A stretch of 64,000 bases of DNA from Acidobacteriota bacterium. GTDB lineage: Bacteria > Acidobacteriota > Thermoanaerobaculia > Multivoradales > J023. Positions within the stretch are counted from its first letter, which is position 1. Each line of letters opens with the position of its first letter. The notes beneath the pieces were generated by a model, which had not been told where the DNA came from, did not search any database, and saw nothing but the letters and a program-made list of their open reading frames with translations. Positions 46,043-54,399 of this stretch are shown here, in pieces. A program made the position numbers and the translations under genes. The DNA lies in the NCBI GenBank assembly GCA_029263315.1, contig JAJCXR010000004.1, forward strand, positions 1-64,000, in the 5' to 3' direction.

Positions 46043-47170
46043 ATGATCCAACTTCTCGCCTCAGCTGTGACGAGCGCTTTTGTTGCAGCGTTGGTGACCA
46101 ACCTGCTGGTCCCCCTGCTGGCCCGCCTCGCCCCGTCCATGGGAGCCATGGACTACCCTGGGGAACGGCGGGACCAGCCCTATCCGGTGCCGCGCATCGG
46201 AGGCCTGGCCATCGTCGTCGGCTTCTCGTGTGGAGCTTGTTTTGTCGTCTTGGCGGGTTGGTACGAGGTCTTCCTGGAGGTCCAGCGACGTGAGATCTTG
46301 GCCATTGGGGTCGCCACCTTCTTGGTTTTTCTGGTCGGGCTGGTGGACGATCTGGTGGGCGTTTCCGTGGCCCAGAAGTTCGTTGTGCAATTTGCCGCCG
46401 CATGGTTAGTGGTGCAAGCCGGTTGGGTTTTCGAGGTGGTGCGGCTGCCCTTCCTGGGCGCCGTTGAGTTGGCGCCTTTCCACGGCGTGGTGACCATCCT
46501 GTGGATCGTCGGTGTAACCAACGCCATCAATTTCGTCGATGGTCTAGATGGTTTGGCCGGCGGTGTGGTGGCGATCATTTTTTCGAGTTTTTTGGTCTAT
46601 GCCCTGATGCAAGGTCGTGTTCTGACGGTGGTCTGGATCGCCGCCATCGTCGGCGCCTGCATTGGATTCCTGCGCCACAACTGGGAGCCGGCACGGGTCT
46701 ACATGGGGGATTCCGGCTCCCTGACCCTGGGATTCCTGTTGGCGGCTATCAGCGTCCATTCGGCCCTCAAGGCACCGGTGGCGGTGGCCATCCTGGTGCC
46801 GATCCTGGCCTTGGGGCTTCCGGTCATCGATACCCTCTTGGTCATGCGAGTGCGTTTCTTGCAAACCGAGCAGCGAGGTTTCATGGAGCGTTTCGGCCGC
46901 ATGTTCCGGGCCGACCAAGAGCATTTGCACCATCACCTGCTCCGCCTCGGATTACGCCGCCGGCACATCGTCGCGACGATCTATGGCCTGGTATTGCTGT
47001 TCAGCATCAGCGGCCTGTTGGTGGCGGCGCAGCGCAATCCGGACTTGGGCCTGATGCTGATCGTGGTCGAGGTCGTGGTGGTCGTTGTTCTACGGCACTG
47101 GGGGATTGGCTGGCGGGGCGGACGGCTCGGGTCCCGGTGGAAGCAGCCCGCCCCCGATGAGCGGTCCTGA
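46043..47170 (+). CDS. WecA/MraY-family polyprenyl-phosphate sugar-phosphate transferase
   Basis: 375 aa from the ATG at 46043 (GGAG upstream). Multi-TM protein with the family motifs VDDLVG (Asp102, Asp103 for Mg2+), NFVDGLDGLAGG (163 onward), the VYMGDSGS loop and the His cluster HLHHHLLRLGL. Starts undecaprenyl-linked repeat-unit synthesis, probably with UDP-GlcNAc or a related sugar. Confidence 0.92.
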   Translation: MIQLLASAVTSAFVAALVTNLLVPLLARLAPSMGAMDYPGERRDQPYPVPRIGGLAIVVGFSCGACFVVLAGWYEVFLEVQRREILAIGVATFLVFLVGLVDDLVGVSVAQKFVVQFAAAWLVVQAGWVFEVVRLPFLGAVELAPFHGVVTILWIVGVTNAINFVDGLDGLAGGVVAIIFSSFLVYALMQGRVLTVVWIAAIVGACIGFLRHNWEPARVYMGDSGSLTLGFLLAAISVHSALKAPVAVAILVPILALGLPVIDTLLVMRVRFLQTEQRGFMERFGRMFRADQEHLHHHLLRLGLRRRHIVATIYGLVLLFSISGLLVAAQRNPDLGLMLIVVEVVVVVVLRHWGIGWRGGRLGSRWKQPAPDERS

Positions 47171-47187
47171 GCGGGTCGAAGATCACG

Positions 47188-48123
47188 GTGATCAAGAAGC
47201 CCCAGTTCATCGTCGTCGGGGCCCCAAAATGTGGCACGACGGCCCTGCACACCTACCTGCGGCGGCAGCCGGGCGTTTTTGTTCCCGAGCTCAAGGAACC
47301 GCATTTTTTTGCTTCCGACATCCCGATCCGCCGGCGTCTCGATGCGACGCAATACCTATCCCTCTTCGAACCGGCCCCGGCCTCCGCGGTGCGGGGTGAG
47401 GTGTCGGTCTGGTACCTCTACTCGCAGCTGGCGGCGAAGGCTATTCATCACTTCTGCGGCGACATCCGTATCGTCATGATGCTGCGCCATCCGGTGCAGG
47501 CCATGCAAGCCCTGCACGGCCAGTTCGTCCTCAATGGGGATGAAGACTTGCTGGGCTTCGAAGCTGCCCTGGGGGCGGAAGAGGGGCGCCTACAAGGGGG
47601 CAACAAACCACGGGGATCTTGGGTAGGGGCCCGCTGCCTGTGTTACCGAGCGGTTTATCGTTATGCCGAGCAAGTGGAGCGCTATTGGCGGGTATTTGGC
47701 CCCGAACGGGTGCACGTCATGCTCTTTGACGACTTCGCCGGGGATACCGCAGCGGCCTTCGGTGAGCTGCTCGAATTCTTGCAGGTACCTTGGCAGCAAC
47801 CCGCCGATCTGTCGCCGGTGCTGCGCCATCGTCGCTTGCGGTGGCCGTGGCTGAAAGGGCTCGAACGTCGGTTCGAGGGGCCTGTGCGGCAGCTGGCGAG
47901 GCGATGGTTGCCGCACGACGCCTTGCGCCGACGCCTGGGCAAGCGCCTGCTCGGCGGTTTGCGCCGCTTCAACAGTCGGCGGGCCGTACGTCCAGCCCTG
48001 GGATTCGAGCTCGAGGAACGATTGCGTCTCGAGATGGCGCCGGATATTCGCCGCTTGGAAGCGCTTCTCGAGCGGACCACCGGCTGGCTCGACCTCGACG
48101 CCACGAACAGAGATTCCAGTTGA
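47188..48123 (+). CDS. PAPS-dependent sulfotransferase
   Basis: 311 aa, GTG start. The 5'-phosphosulfate-binding loop GAPKCGTTAL is at 11-20. The 3'-phosphate region IVMMLRHPVQAMQALHGQF matches the sulfotransferase fold. Placed at the end of the polysaccharide block, it suggests a sulfated exopolysaccharide (inference). No obvious RBS. Confidence 0.88.
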   Translation: MIKKPQFIVVGAPKCGTTALHTYLRRQPGVFVPELKEPHFFASDIPIRRRLDATQYLSLFEPAPASAVRGEVSVWYLYSQLAAKAIHHFCGDIRIVMMLRHPVQAMQALHGQFVLNGDEDLLGFEAALGAEEGRLQGGNKPRGSWVGARCLCYRAVYRYAEQVERYWRVFGPERVHVMLFDDFAGDTAAAFGELLEFLQVPWQQPADLSPVLRHRRLRWPWLKGLERRFEGPVRQLARRWLPHDALRRRLGKRLLGGLRRFNSRRAVRPALGFELEERLRLEMAPDIRRLEALLERTTGWLDLDATNRDSS

Positions 48124-48333
48124 CGTGGTCGCCGTCTGGAGTTAGCCTGAAGCCGGAATGGCCCGTAATTGAGGCACAACGCGTTTCTCTCTACCTCCTC
48201 TTGGCTGAGATCTCTCATCTGAGAATTTTGGTTTCCGGGCCAGTCAGCGTAGAATACCAAACGGTCGGATTGGAGCTTCCGGCCTGTCCGTTGGGGCCCA
48301 TTTGCCGCTAGGCGAGCTTGAGGGTCGATAAGT

Positions 48334-48361
48334 TTGGGTAGGAGACCTGAAGCGCTATAGA
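48334..48361 (+). promoter_or_regulatory. Putative promoter of the Mrr-like/Clp-N-like gene
   Basis: TTGGGT (48334-48339) and TATAGA (48356-48361) with a 16-bp spacer, 54 bp before the ATG at 48415. Consensus similarity only. Confidence 0.4.
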
Positions 48362-48414
48362 ATGGACAGCCGCCGGTGGTGAAGCCTCGAGCTGCTTGAT
48401 TTGGATAATTACTG

Positions 48415-49530
48415 ATGTCAACTAGTTCTTCCGAAGCCTGGTCCAAACTGTCTCTTGACGATCTCGAGGACCTGATCAGTTGGATCCTTCACCGCGAAGG
48501 ATTCTTCGACCTACGCTCCTGGGACGAAGCCACCGAGTTGGATGGATCGGTGATCCTCGGTTGGCGGACCAACCTGCTCGATGGCGAGGTCAAACGGCGG
48601 CAGTGCGTCATTCTGAGTCGCGAGTATGGCAAACGGGTATCGCGCAAGGCTTTGCAGGAAGATATCGGCTCGGTGCGGTCCCTGTCGCCGGAAATCACTA
48701 TCGTTGCGACGCCGTCGGTGGTGAGCGCCGCCACCAAGAAATGGGCCGGTGAGCTGCAGGGCTCGATCGGCTCTCAGGTGGTGATTTGGGACCGCGATGA
48801 CTTGGCTTTTCTCTTGGATCATCACCAGGACTTGCGGCTGCGCCTCTTCGATGTGCCCCCCACCCATGATTTCTTCATCAAGCACTTGACCGATCGCGAG
48901 CGTCAGTTCGTCGATATCGGCCGATTGTTCAGTAGCGATACGATTCAAGAATCCTTGGTGGAGGGATGCCGGATCGCCATCCGGCAATCGACCTTGGTGA
49001 CCTTGGCGCATCTGCTGATCGGGTTGATGCGCTTCGACAAGGGCCACACCCGCCGGCTGTTCGCCGAGCAAGAGCTGGATCCCTTCGATATCGCCCAGTA
49101 TTTAGAATCCCTGGTGGGGCGGAGTCAAAACAAGATCGACCTCAAGACGGTCGGTCTCAAGCTGAGCTCGTCGTTTCGGTCAGTGCTCGACACGGCCATC
49201 ATCATTACCAAGCTTTTTGATCTCGTCGAGCTGCAAGAGAGGGTTCTCTTACTGGCCATCCTGATGCATCCGACCAGCGTCTCGGTCAATGCGCTGAATC
49301 AGCTCTGCGCTGGCGAAGAACCGGTGATCTTGAATGCCTTGGTGGAATCCCACCTGTCGACCAAGGAAGTCGAGCTCCTGTTGGCCGCCTTCGGGCCGGA
49401 CCTCAAGGCGCTGGGAACCCAGGGTGTCAAGTCCCTGTGGAATCAGTTCGACAATATCGACAAGTTTGATGACAGCGTCTACGAGACCCGGGTCATTCCC
49501 CTGTCGGAAGTGCCCCGCGGCAAGCTCTAG
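48415..49530 (+). CDS. Mrr-like N-terminal domain joined to Clp-N-like helical repeats
   Basis: 371 aa. Residues 8-140 resemble the Mrr/restriction-endonuclease-like fold: LSLDDLEDLISWILHREGF, then SPEITIVATPSVVSAATKKWA and VVIWDRDDLAFLL, which match the late strands and helix of Mrr-type domains. The catalytic QxK motif is replaced by RQCVILSRE, so nuclease activity is doubtful. Residues 175-300 look like two Clp-N (ClpA/B/C N-domain) repeats (LAHLLIGLMRFDKG and ERVLLLAILMHPTS). It is convergent with the globin-kinase gene. A role as adaptor or scaffold of that locus is speculation. Confidence 0.5.
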   Translation: MSTSSSEAWSKLSLDDLEDLISWILHREGFFDLRSWDEATELDGSVILGWRTNLLDGEVKRRQCVILSREYGKRVSRKALQEDIGSVRSLSPEITIVATPSVVSAATKKWAGELQGSIGSQVVIWDRDDLAFLLDHHQDLRLRLFDVPPTHDFFIKHLTDRERQFVDIGRLFSSDTIQESLVEGCRIAIRQSTLVTLAHLLIGLMRFDKGHTRRLFAEQELDPFDIAQYLESLVGRSQNKIDLKTVGLKLSSSFRSVLDTAIIITKLFDLVELQERVLLLAILMHPTSVSVNALNQLCAGEEPVILNALVESHLSTKEVELLLAAFGPDLKALGTQGVKSLWNQFDNIDKFDDSVYETRVIPLSEVPRGKL

Positions 49531-49551
49531 CCTTTGGCACCAGCTAGTTCC

Positions 49552-49581
49552 CGCCCCGCCTCGTTTTTATTGGATGGACAC
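49552..49581 (+). repeat. Intergenic repeat, copy A (left side of the heme-sensor locus)
   Basis: CGCCCCGCCTCGTTTTT followed closely by TTGGATGGACAC. The same two blocks occur at 55015-55053 in the same orientation. A 10-bp direct repeat CACCAGCTAG brackets this copy (49538-49547 and 49579-49588). Confidence 0.65.
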
Positions 49582-49634
49582 CAGCTAGGGGCGAGGGTGT
49601 TCGAGCTGACACACCGACCCCGCTGAGCCGGGGC

Positions 49635-51998
49635 TCAGTCCTCTTCCAGCATCACATCGACGATCTGGGTATAGAAATGTTCCCAGGCGTGGCGCACGGC
49701 GTCGTCCAGCTTGTCGCCGGTCATCCGCTCGACGGTGGTCAGCAAAGCCGTCCCGACGATTTCGTAGTGCTCGGGTTGGACCCCGTAACCGCGGTGGGTA
49801 TCCCCCAGACGGCGGAGATACGGGGCCACTTTCTCGAGATGATCGAAGCCATTGACCATGGTGGTCAACATGCTCATGAACTTCTGGCCCTGGAGGGTCA
49901 TGTCGGTGTCCTTGAACAGGGCACGGACGGAGGGCTGGAGATCGAAGAGGGTGCGGTAGAACAAACTGGCCGCTTCCTCGCTCCATCCCGAAAGGCGCTC
50001 GAAGGTGGTCTGGACGATGAAGGCGGTATCTGGATGCTCGAGGTCAAAGATCTCGTAGAGGGTCAGGAAGTCGTCTCCCACCGGCTCATCGGGGAGGATG
50101 TTGCCGAGGGACAGCTGCTCTTCGATGACATTGATCATCTCTTCCGTCGCCAACAGGCTGCTGGTGCCGAGCTCGTTGTTGTGTCGACAGACAGCGTCCA
50201 CCAACGGCCCCGCCTCGCCGATGGCCAGCAACGGTCGATTGGCGGCGAAACCCCCGACTTGGCCCACCACCATGCGAGCGAAATGGAGCCCGATCCCCAG
50301 GCGAAGCTCGCAACCGAAATAAGACTGGGTGTAGCGATTGAATACCACCATGCGGTCGGCGGCCCGTAAGCTGGTGCGCACCGCGGCGAGGCATTTTTCG
50401 ACGGCGGAGCCCCCCTCGAGACCGAAGAAGGCGCGAAAGCCGGCGCTGGAATAGCTCTGGATCTGGCCCCCATAGGCGGTCACCAAGCTGCCGATCTGCG
50501 ACAGAAAACGATGTAGGAGGTGGATCTGATCGTAGGGCGGTGCGCGGTGCGAGAAACCCTCGAAGTCCAGCAGCTCGCAGGTCATCAAAGCCAAGGTCAT
50601 TTCTTGGGCGGGCAGGGTCTGGGTTTGCTCGTTCAAGAGCAGGCCAATGTCGTGGGTATCGCGGACCAGGCGCTCGACGACGACATCGCCGGTGACCCGA
50701 GCCTGGCAGGCCAGCCGAATGTCCTCATCCCAACCCATGCGCTGGGCCAGTTTGTCCTCCTGCGCCGAGCGGGGTTGTACGTTATCGAGCTGCTCGACAA
50801 TACGCACGCGACAGGTGGAGCAACGGGCTCGGCCACCGCATTCATGAAACAGCGGGATCTCGTTTGCCAAGGCCAGCTCGAGGAGGGTGCGCCGTCGGCC
50901 GCTGTCGAATCGTGCTGTCTGGTCGCCGCCGTCCTCATTGCGGAAGACGACATTCACTTTGTCGCCCGTGGGTCTCCTGAGGGTGGCCGGCTTACGGATG
51001 GTGATCTGGGGCTTCGACGTCGAGCTGCCCGACGACTCTGGGCTGAAAGGGCTCTCGCTGACCTGGTCCGGGGCAGTCCCTTGGGGCTGGGAGGCTCCGC
51101 TGGTCCCCTGCGCCACCGGGGGGGACAGGTGGATTCCGCTGCCACTGGAGGATTCCGTCAGGCGCCTCTGGGTGATCGCATCGAGGGTGGTGATCGCCTC
51201 GTCGGCGCTTTGGGTTCGGTTCTCGGGTTCTTTCTCGAGCAAGGCATCGACGAAGGCGGAAATCGAGTCCGCCACCGTGGGCCGTACTTCGCGAATCGAC
51301 TGATGCTCGAGGGTGCAGATCCTGGTCAGGGTCTGCATGCGATTCTCGCTGTGGAAAGGCGAGGTGGCGGTGAGCATCTCGTACATCAAGATGCCCAGGG
51401 AAAAGAGATCCGAACGGTGATCGATGTTGGTGCCGAGGGCCTGCTCCGGGGACATCGCCGAGATGGTGCCCATCAGGCGACCGGCGATGGTGATGCTCGG
51501 CTCGTTGTCCGCGTGCATGTGTTTGGCTAGGCCGAAATCGAGGATCTTGACCTGATCCGTGGACGTCAGCATGATGTTGTCCGCTTTGAGATCTCGATGT
51601 ACGATGCCGGCTGCGTGGGCGGTTCGCAGGCCGGCGAGAATCTGCCTCGCCAGGTCGATGGCACGATCGGCATCGAGGGGACCCTGGTCGATCAGGAGCC
51701 TCAGGGATCCCCCTTCGACCAACTCCATGACGATCCAGTCGCCGTCGTCACCCTCGACCAGATCGTAGACTTGGACAATCGAGGGATGGCTCAAGCGGGC
51801 CGCCGCCCGCGCCTCCCGACGAAAGCGCTCGCGGGCCCCGGAGGAAGATTCGCCTTGGATATTCTTCAATGCTACGGGACGATCGAGACGTTGATCGAAG
51901 CCTCGAAAGACAACGCCCATGCCCCCCGCGCCGAGCCGCTGCTCGATGCGGTAGGGACCGATCATCCTTACAGGAGGCACCTCTTGATCTTGCACCAT
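49635..51998 (-). CDS. Ser/Thr kinase-ferredoxin-cyclase-homology-globin fusion protein
   Basis: 787 aa. (1) PknB-type kinase, about 14-280: LGAGGMGVVF, Lys45, HRDLKADN, DFG and GTISAMSPEQ all intact. (2) A Ser/Pro-rich linker, then a 2Fe-2S ferredoxin domain with Cys387-x5-Cys393-x2-Cys396 and Cys431. (3) A class III cyclase-homology domain, about 465-625: the first metal Asp is kept (LDFEGFS), but the second-metal/substrate stretch reads GGQIQSYSSAGFRAFFG, with Ala where GD supplies Asp, so it is probably inactive. (4) A C-terminal globin, about 650-785, with proximal His735 in LGDTHRGYG and a closing helix HAWEHFYTQIVD. It suggests a cytoplasmic kinase gated by O2/NO and redox state. Divergent from the ParA/roadblock/H-NOX operon. 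Confidence 0.88.
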   Translation of the reverse strand: MVQDQEVPPVRMIGPYRIEQRLGAGGMGVVFRGFDQRLDRPVALKNIQGESSSGARERFRREARAAARLSHPSIVQVYDLVEGDDGDWIVMELVEGGSLRLLIDQGPLDADRAIDLARQILAGLRTAHAAGIVHRDLKADNIMLTSTDQVKILDFGLAKHMHADNEPSITIAGRLMGTISAMSPEQALGTNIDHRSDLFSLGILMYEMLTATSPFHSENRMQTLTRICTLEHQSIREVRPTVADSISAFVDALLEKEPENRTQSADEAITTLDAITQRRLTESSSGSGIHLSPPVAQGTSGASQPQGTAPDQVSESPFSPESSGSSTSKPQITIRKPATLRRPTGDKVNVVFRNEDGGDQTARFDSGRRRTLLELALANEIPLFHECGGRARCSTCRVRIVEQLDNVQPRSAQEDKLAQRMGWDEDIRLACQARVTGDVVVERLVRDTHDIGLLLNEQTQTLPAQEMTLALMTCELLDFEGFSHRAPPYDQIHLLHRFLSQIGSLVTAYGGQIQSYSSAGFRAFFGLEGGSAVEKCLAAVRTSLRAADRMVVFNRYTQSYFGCELRLGIGLHFARMVVGQVGGFAANRPLLAIGEAGPLVDAVCRHNNELGTSSLLATEEMINVIEEQLSLGNILPDEPVGDDFLTLYEIFDLEHPDTAFIVQTTFERLSGWSEEAASLFYRTLFDLQPSVRALFKDTDMTLQGQKFMSMLTTMVNGFDHLEKVAPYLRRLGDTHRGYGVQPEHYEIVGTALLTTVERMTGDKLDDAVRHAWEHFYTQIVDVMLEED

Positions 51999-52208
51999 GG
52001 CGGCGCCAGTCTAGCCAAGCGACGGACGCCAACGCAAGGAGAACCGCGGCCACGCGGGGTGAAGTTGCGTTTTGCATCATGGGAATGCTTGAAAGGCCAG
52101 GAAGCAGGTGGATTTTTTCTTGGATCGGCGCCTCGGGGGAGGTCGAGTAGGTGTCATGAGGAGACTCGATTCGCTCTGTCGGGGGGGTGCCTGGAGAGCC
52201 GTAACCCC

Positions 52209-52237
52209 TTGTGGCTATTGGCACTTTCCACTATAGT
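52209..52237 (+). promoter_or_regulatory. Putative promoter of the ParA-roadblock-H-NOX operon
   Basis: TTGTGG (52209-52214), a 17-bp spacer and TATAGT (52232-52237), 66 bp before the GTG at 52304. It lies in the 305-bp divergent region shared with the kinase-globin gene. On the minus strand TAGACT stands 9 nt before that gene's ATG. Confidence 0.5.
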
Positions 52238-52303
52238 CTCGAAGCAAAGTTTGACTAAAGCCCTGGTTCTCTCGAGGCGAGCATTCCATCGGAGCAGGAG
52301 ATT

Positions 52304-53140
52304 GTGAAAGAGCTCGACGAACAAAGTGACCCGAGCGTGGTGCTAGCCATAGCTAGCCAGAAAGGGGGCGTCGGCAAGACGACGACTGCCCTGAATCTTG
52401 GGTATGCGCTGGCGCGCCGCGGTTGGAGGACCCTGGTCGCCGACGCGGACCCCCAAGGGGCCATCGGTTTGTCCTTGCGGCGCAAGGGGCCGCCGGGCCC
52501 CGGCTGGGTCGATTGCCTGCAGAAGGGTTTGAAGGTCAAGGAAGTGGCGTTGCGGACCCGCCTCGCCGAATTCGACATCCTGACCTTCGGCGGTGACAGC
52601 TCGGCCCAGCTTTGGAAACCCGTCGAAGGGCTTTTCGAATCGAGCGCCCTGCGTTCCTTCTTCGACGAAGCCAAGCAGCACTACGACGTCATCGTCGTCG
52701 ATACGGCCGGCGGAACCTATGGCCCGACCTTGGCGGTTCTGCGAGAGTGCGACTCCGTCTTGTTCCCCCTCCAGGCGGAGCCCTTGGCCCTGCGCTCAGT
52801 GACGCAAATTCTCGACGTCATCGGGGTGCTACGGCGGGAAGGCTCGCACATCAGCATTGCGGGATTCCTTCTCACCATGCTCAGCCCCGACGATCCAACC
52901 TCCATGTCGGTGGCCCAGGAGTGTTGGAAGTTGTTGCCCTCGGAATTGATTCTCAACGCCAATGTGCCGCGGGATCATGCGTTTTTGCGGGCCAGTGTGC
53001 ACGGCGTGCCGGTGAGCTTGTTGAGTCGACGACCACCTAGGGTGTCGGCGGTATTCGATTTGATCTCCCACGAAATCGAACGGCGCATAGGTTTGGTGAG
53101 GATGGAGGAGCCGGATGAGCCAATCCCTCTCTTGGATTGA
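52304..53140 (+). CDS. ParA/MinD-family ATPase
   Basis: 278 aa, GTG start with AGGAG upstream. Deviant Walker A KGGVGKTT (signature Lys20, Lys25), Walker A' VADADPQGA and Walker B VIVVDTAGG. ParA-type ATPases dimerise on ATP and position cargo or act as switches. No parB or parS is nearby, and the gene overlaps a roadblock-type gene by 26 bp, so it is more likely a signalling or positioning ATPase than a plasmid partition protein. Confidence 0.9.
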   Translation: MKELDEQSDPSVVLAIASQKGGVGKTTTALNLGYALARRGWRTLVADADPQGAIGLSLRRKGPPGPGWVDCLQKGLKVKEVALRTRLAEFDILTFGGDSSAQLWKPVEGLFESSALRSFFDEAKQHYDVIVVDTAGGTYGPTLAVLRECDSVLFPLQAEPLALRSVTQILDVIGVLRREGSHISIAGFLLTMLSPDDPTSMSVAQECWKLLPSELILNANVPRDHAFLRASVHGVPVSLLSRRPPRVSAVFDLISHEIERRIGLVRMEEPDEPIPLLD

Positions 53141-53942
53141 TCCGGAGGCCCTGGCGGCGTCGTTGGCGCGAGCCGGGGTCAAGTCCCGACCGCGCATGCC
53201 GACAGCTGCACGCTCCCCGGAGACGGTCACCGGTCCTACCGCAGCCTCTGGCTTGCCTGCGGTTTATCATCAGGTGCAGATCCCTGGCCATTTGCAAGAA
53301 ATGATGGGTGCTGAGGGTGCTTCCACTCAGGCCCCTGCACCTGCTCCAGCCCCGGGGCCGGCCCGACCCGCGGCGCCGGCCTCCGCTCCGGACCCGGTGC
53401 CACCGCCGACGGCGCCGGCCGGGCACAAGATTGTCACGCCCGCTAGGCTGTCCATTCCCGAGCCGACGACCGTCGAGGCGGCCAAGGCGTCCGCCGCAGC
53501 TGCCCGGGCCGGGGCAGCTCATCAAGACGCAGCTCATCAAGACGATGACGAAATCGAGGCCTTCGAGCCCCCGGCCAGCCGACTGCATGACCGTTTGGAA
53601 GCGTTCATGGAATGGGTTGAGCGGCAGGTGCACTGCCACGAGATGTTCATCGTCGACGAAGAGGGTCTGGTGTTGATGGAAAGGAATTCCGACCCGACTT
53701 TGATTGCGGTATCCTCCTATTTTCTCAATTTCAATGAACGAATTCGTAGCTCCCTCGGTGCGCAAAGCGAGGGCTCGGTATCCATCGACCTCAAAGGGGG
53801 GCAGACGCTGCATGTCGTCCAAGCGGAGACTCGCCTGGGGCCCCATGCGTTGGGATTCACCATCTCCCAACCACTGCGTCGTAAGGTGACCGAAAGCTTT
53901 AGAGCATCTCTACCCATCGTTTTTGGACAGGAGCCGAGCTGA
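53115..53942 (+). CDS. Protein with Pro/Ala-rich region and C-terminal roadblock/LC7-like domain
   Basis: 275 aa, GGAGGAG upstream, start inside the ParA gene. Residues 60-150 are Pro/Ala-rich and probably disordered. Residues 155-270 fit a roadblock/LC7 fold: helix LEAFMEWVERQV, strands MFIVDEEGLVLM, helix ISSYFLNF-like AVSSYFLNFNERIRSSL, strands SVSIDLKGG and LHVVQAET, and a final helix. Roadblock proteins regulate small GTPases or other NTPases; here the partner is likely the ParA-like ATPase. A 15-bp duplication (AAHQD twice) lies in the linker. Confidence 0.65.
   Translation: MSQSLSWIDPEALAASLARAGVKSRPRMPTAARSPETVTGPTAASGLPAVYHQVQIPGHLQEMMGAEGASTQAPAPAPAPGPARPAAPASAPDPVPPPTAPAGHKIVTPARLSIPEPTTVEAAKASAAAARAGAAHQDAAHQDDDEIEAFEPPASRLHDRLEAFMEWVERQVHCHEMFIVDEEGLVLMERNSDPTLIAVSSYFLNFNERIRSSLGAQSEGSVSIDLKGGQTLHVVQAETRLGPHALGFTISQPLRRKVTESFRASLPIVFGQEPS
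53514..53543. repeat. 15-bp tandem duplication in the roadblock-domain gene
   Basis: Two identical copies of GCAGCTCATCAAGAC, in frame, encode AAHQD twice within the disordered linker. Confidence 0.9.
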
Positions 53943-53991
53943 TGAGTTTCGGTAAACGAGGACGAGTCGATCCGTCAGGAAGAACGAAGAC

Positions 53992-54366
53992 GTGAGCGTT
54001 TTACAGCAGGAGTTGGATAAGTTTCGTGACGAGGTTCCCGAGTTCGTCTCGACGGACATGGTCAACATCGAAAGCGGGTTGTCGATCGGCGGGGCGACCA
54101 TCGATCCGGACTTCGATGCGTCGGTGGCATCTGCCTGTTATGCCGAGGTCGTCAAGTTGAACCGTCGAGCCCTCGAGCTGTTGGGCTTGGGTGCCAACTC
54201 GACCGAAGATCTTCTGGTGACCACCAAGAAGGTCAACATCTTGGTGCGCATGCTGGGTGTCGAGTACTGCCACGTCCTAGCGATTTCGCGCAAGGCGAAT
54301 CTAGGCTTGGCCCGGGCGATCATGAAGAAGTACGAGCAAGTGTTGCTCGAAGCCGTGAAAGACTGA
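53992..54366 (+). CDS. Small roadblock/LC7-family protein (MglB-like)
   Basis: 124 aa, GTG start with AGGAAGAA upstream. A single domain with the helix-strand order of MglB-type proteins: ELDKFRDEVPEF, VNIESGLSIGGATI, the long helix CYAEVVKLNRRALELLG, strand TKKVNILVRML, strand YCHVLAISRKANLGLA and the final helix AIMKKYEQVLLEA. In other bacteria such proteins are GAPs or scaffolds for Ras-like GTPases. No GTPase is encoded here, leaving the ParA-like ATPase as candidate partner. Located 33 bp before the H-NOX gene. Confidence 0.8.
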   Translation: MSVLQQELDKFRDEVPEFVSTDMVNIESGLSIGGATIDPDFDASVASACYAEVVKLNRRALELLGLGANSTEDLLVTTKKVNILVRMLGVEYCHVLAISRKANLGLARAIMKKYEQVLLEAVKD

Positions 54367-54399
54367 TCGGATTGCCTGGCGGCGCAGAGGAGAGACACG

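Noticed and set aside
52304-53140. Plasmid or chromosome partition locus (parABS)
   Set aside because: No ParB gene and no parS-like palindromes nearby; context is roadblock and H-NOX genes.
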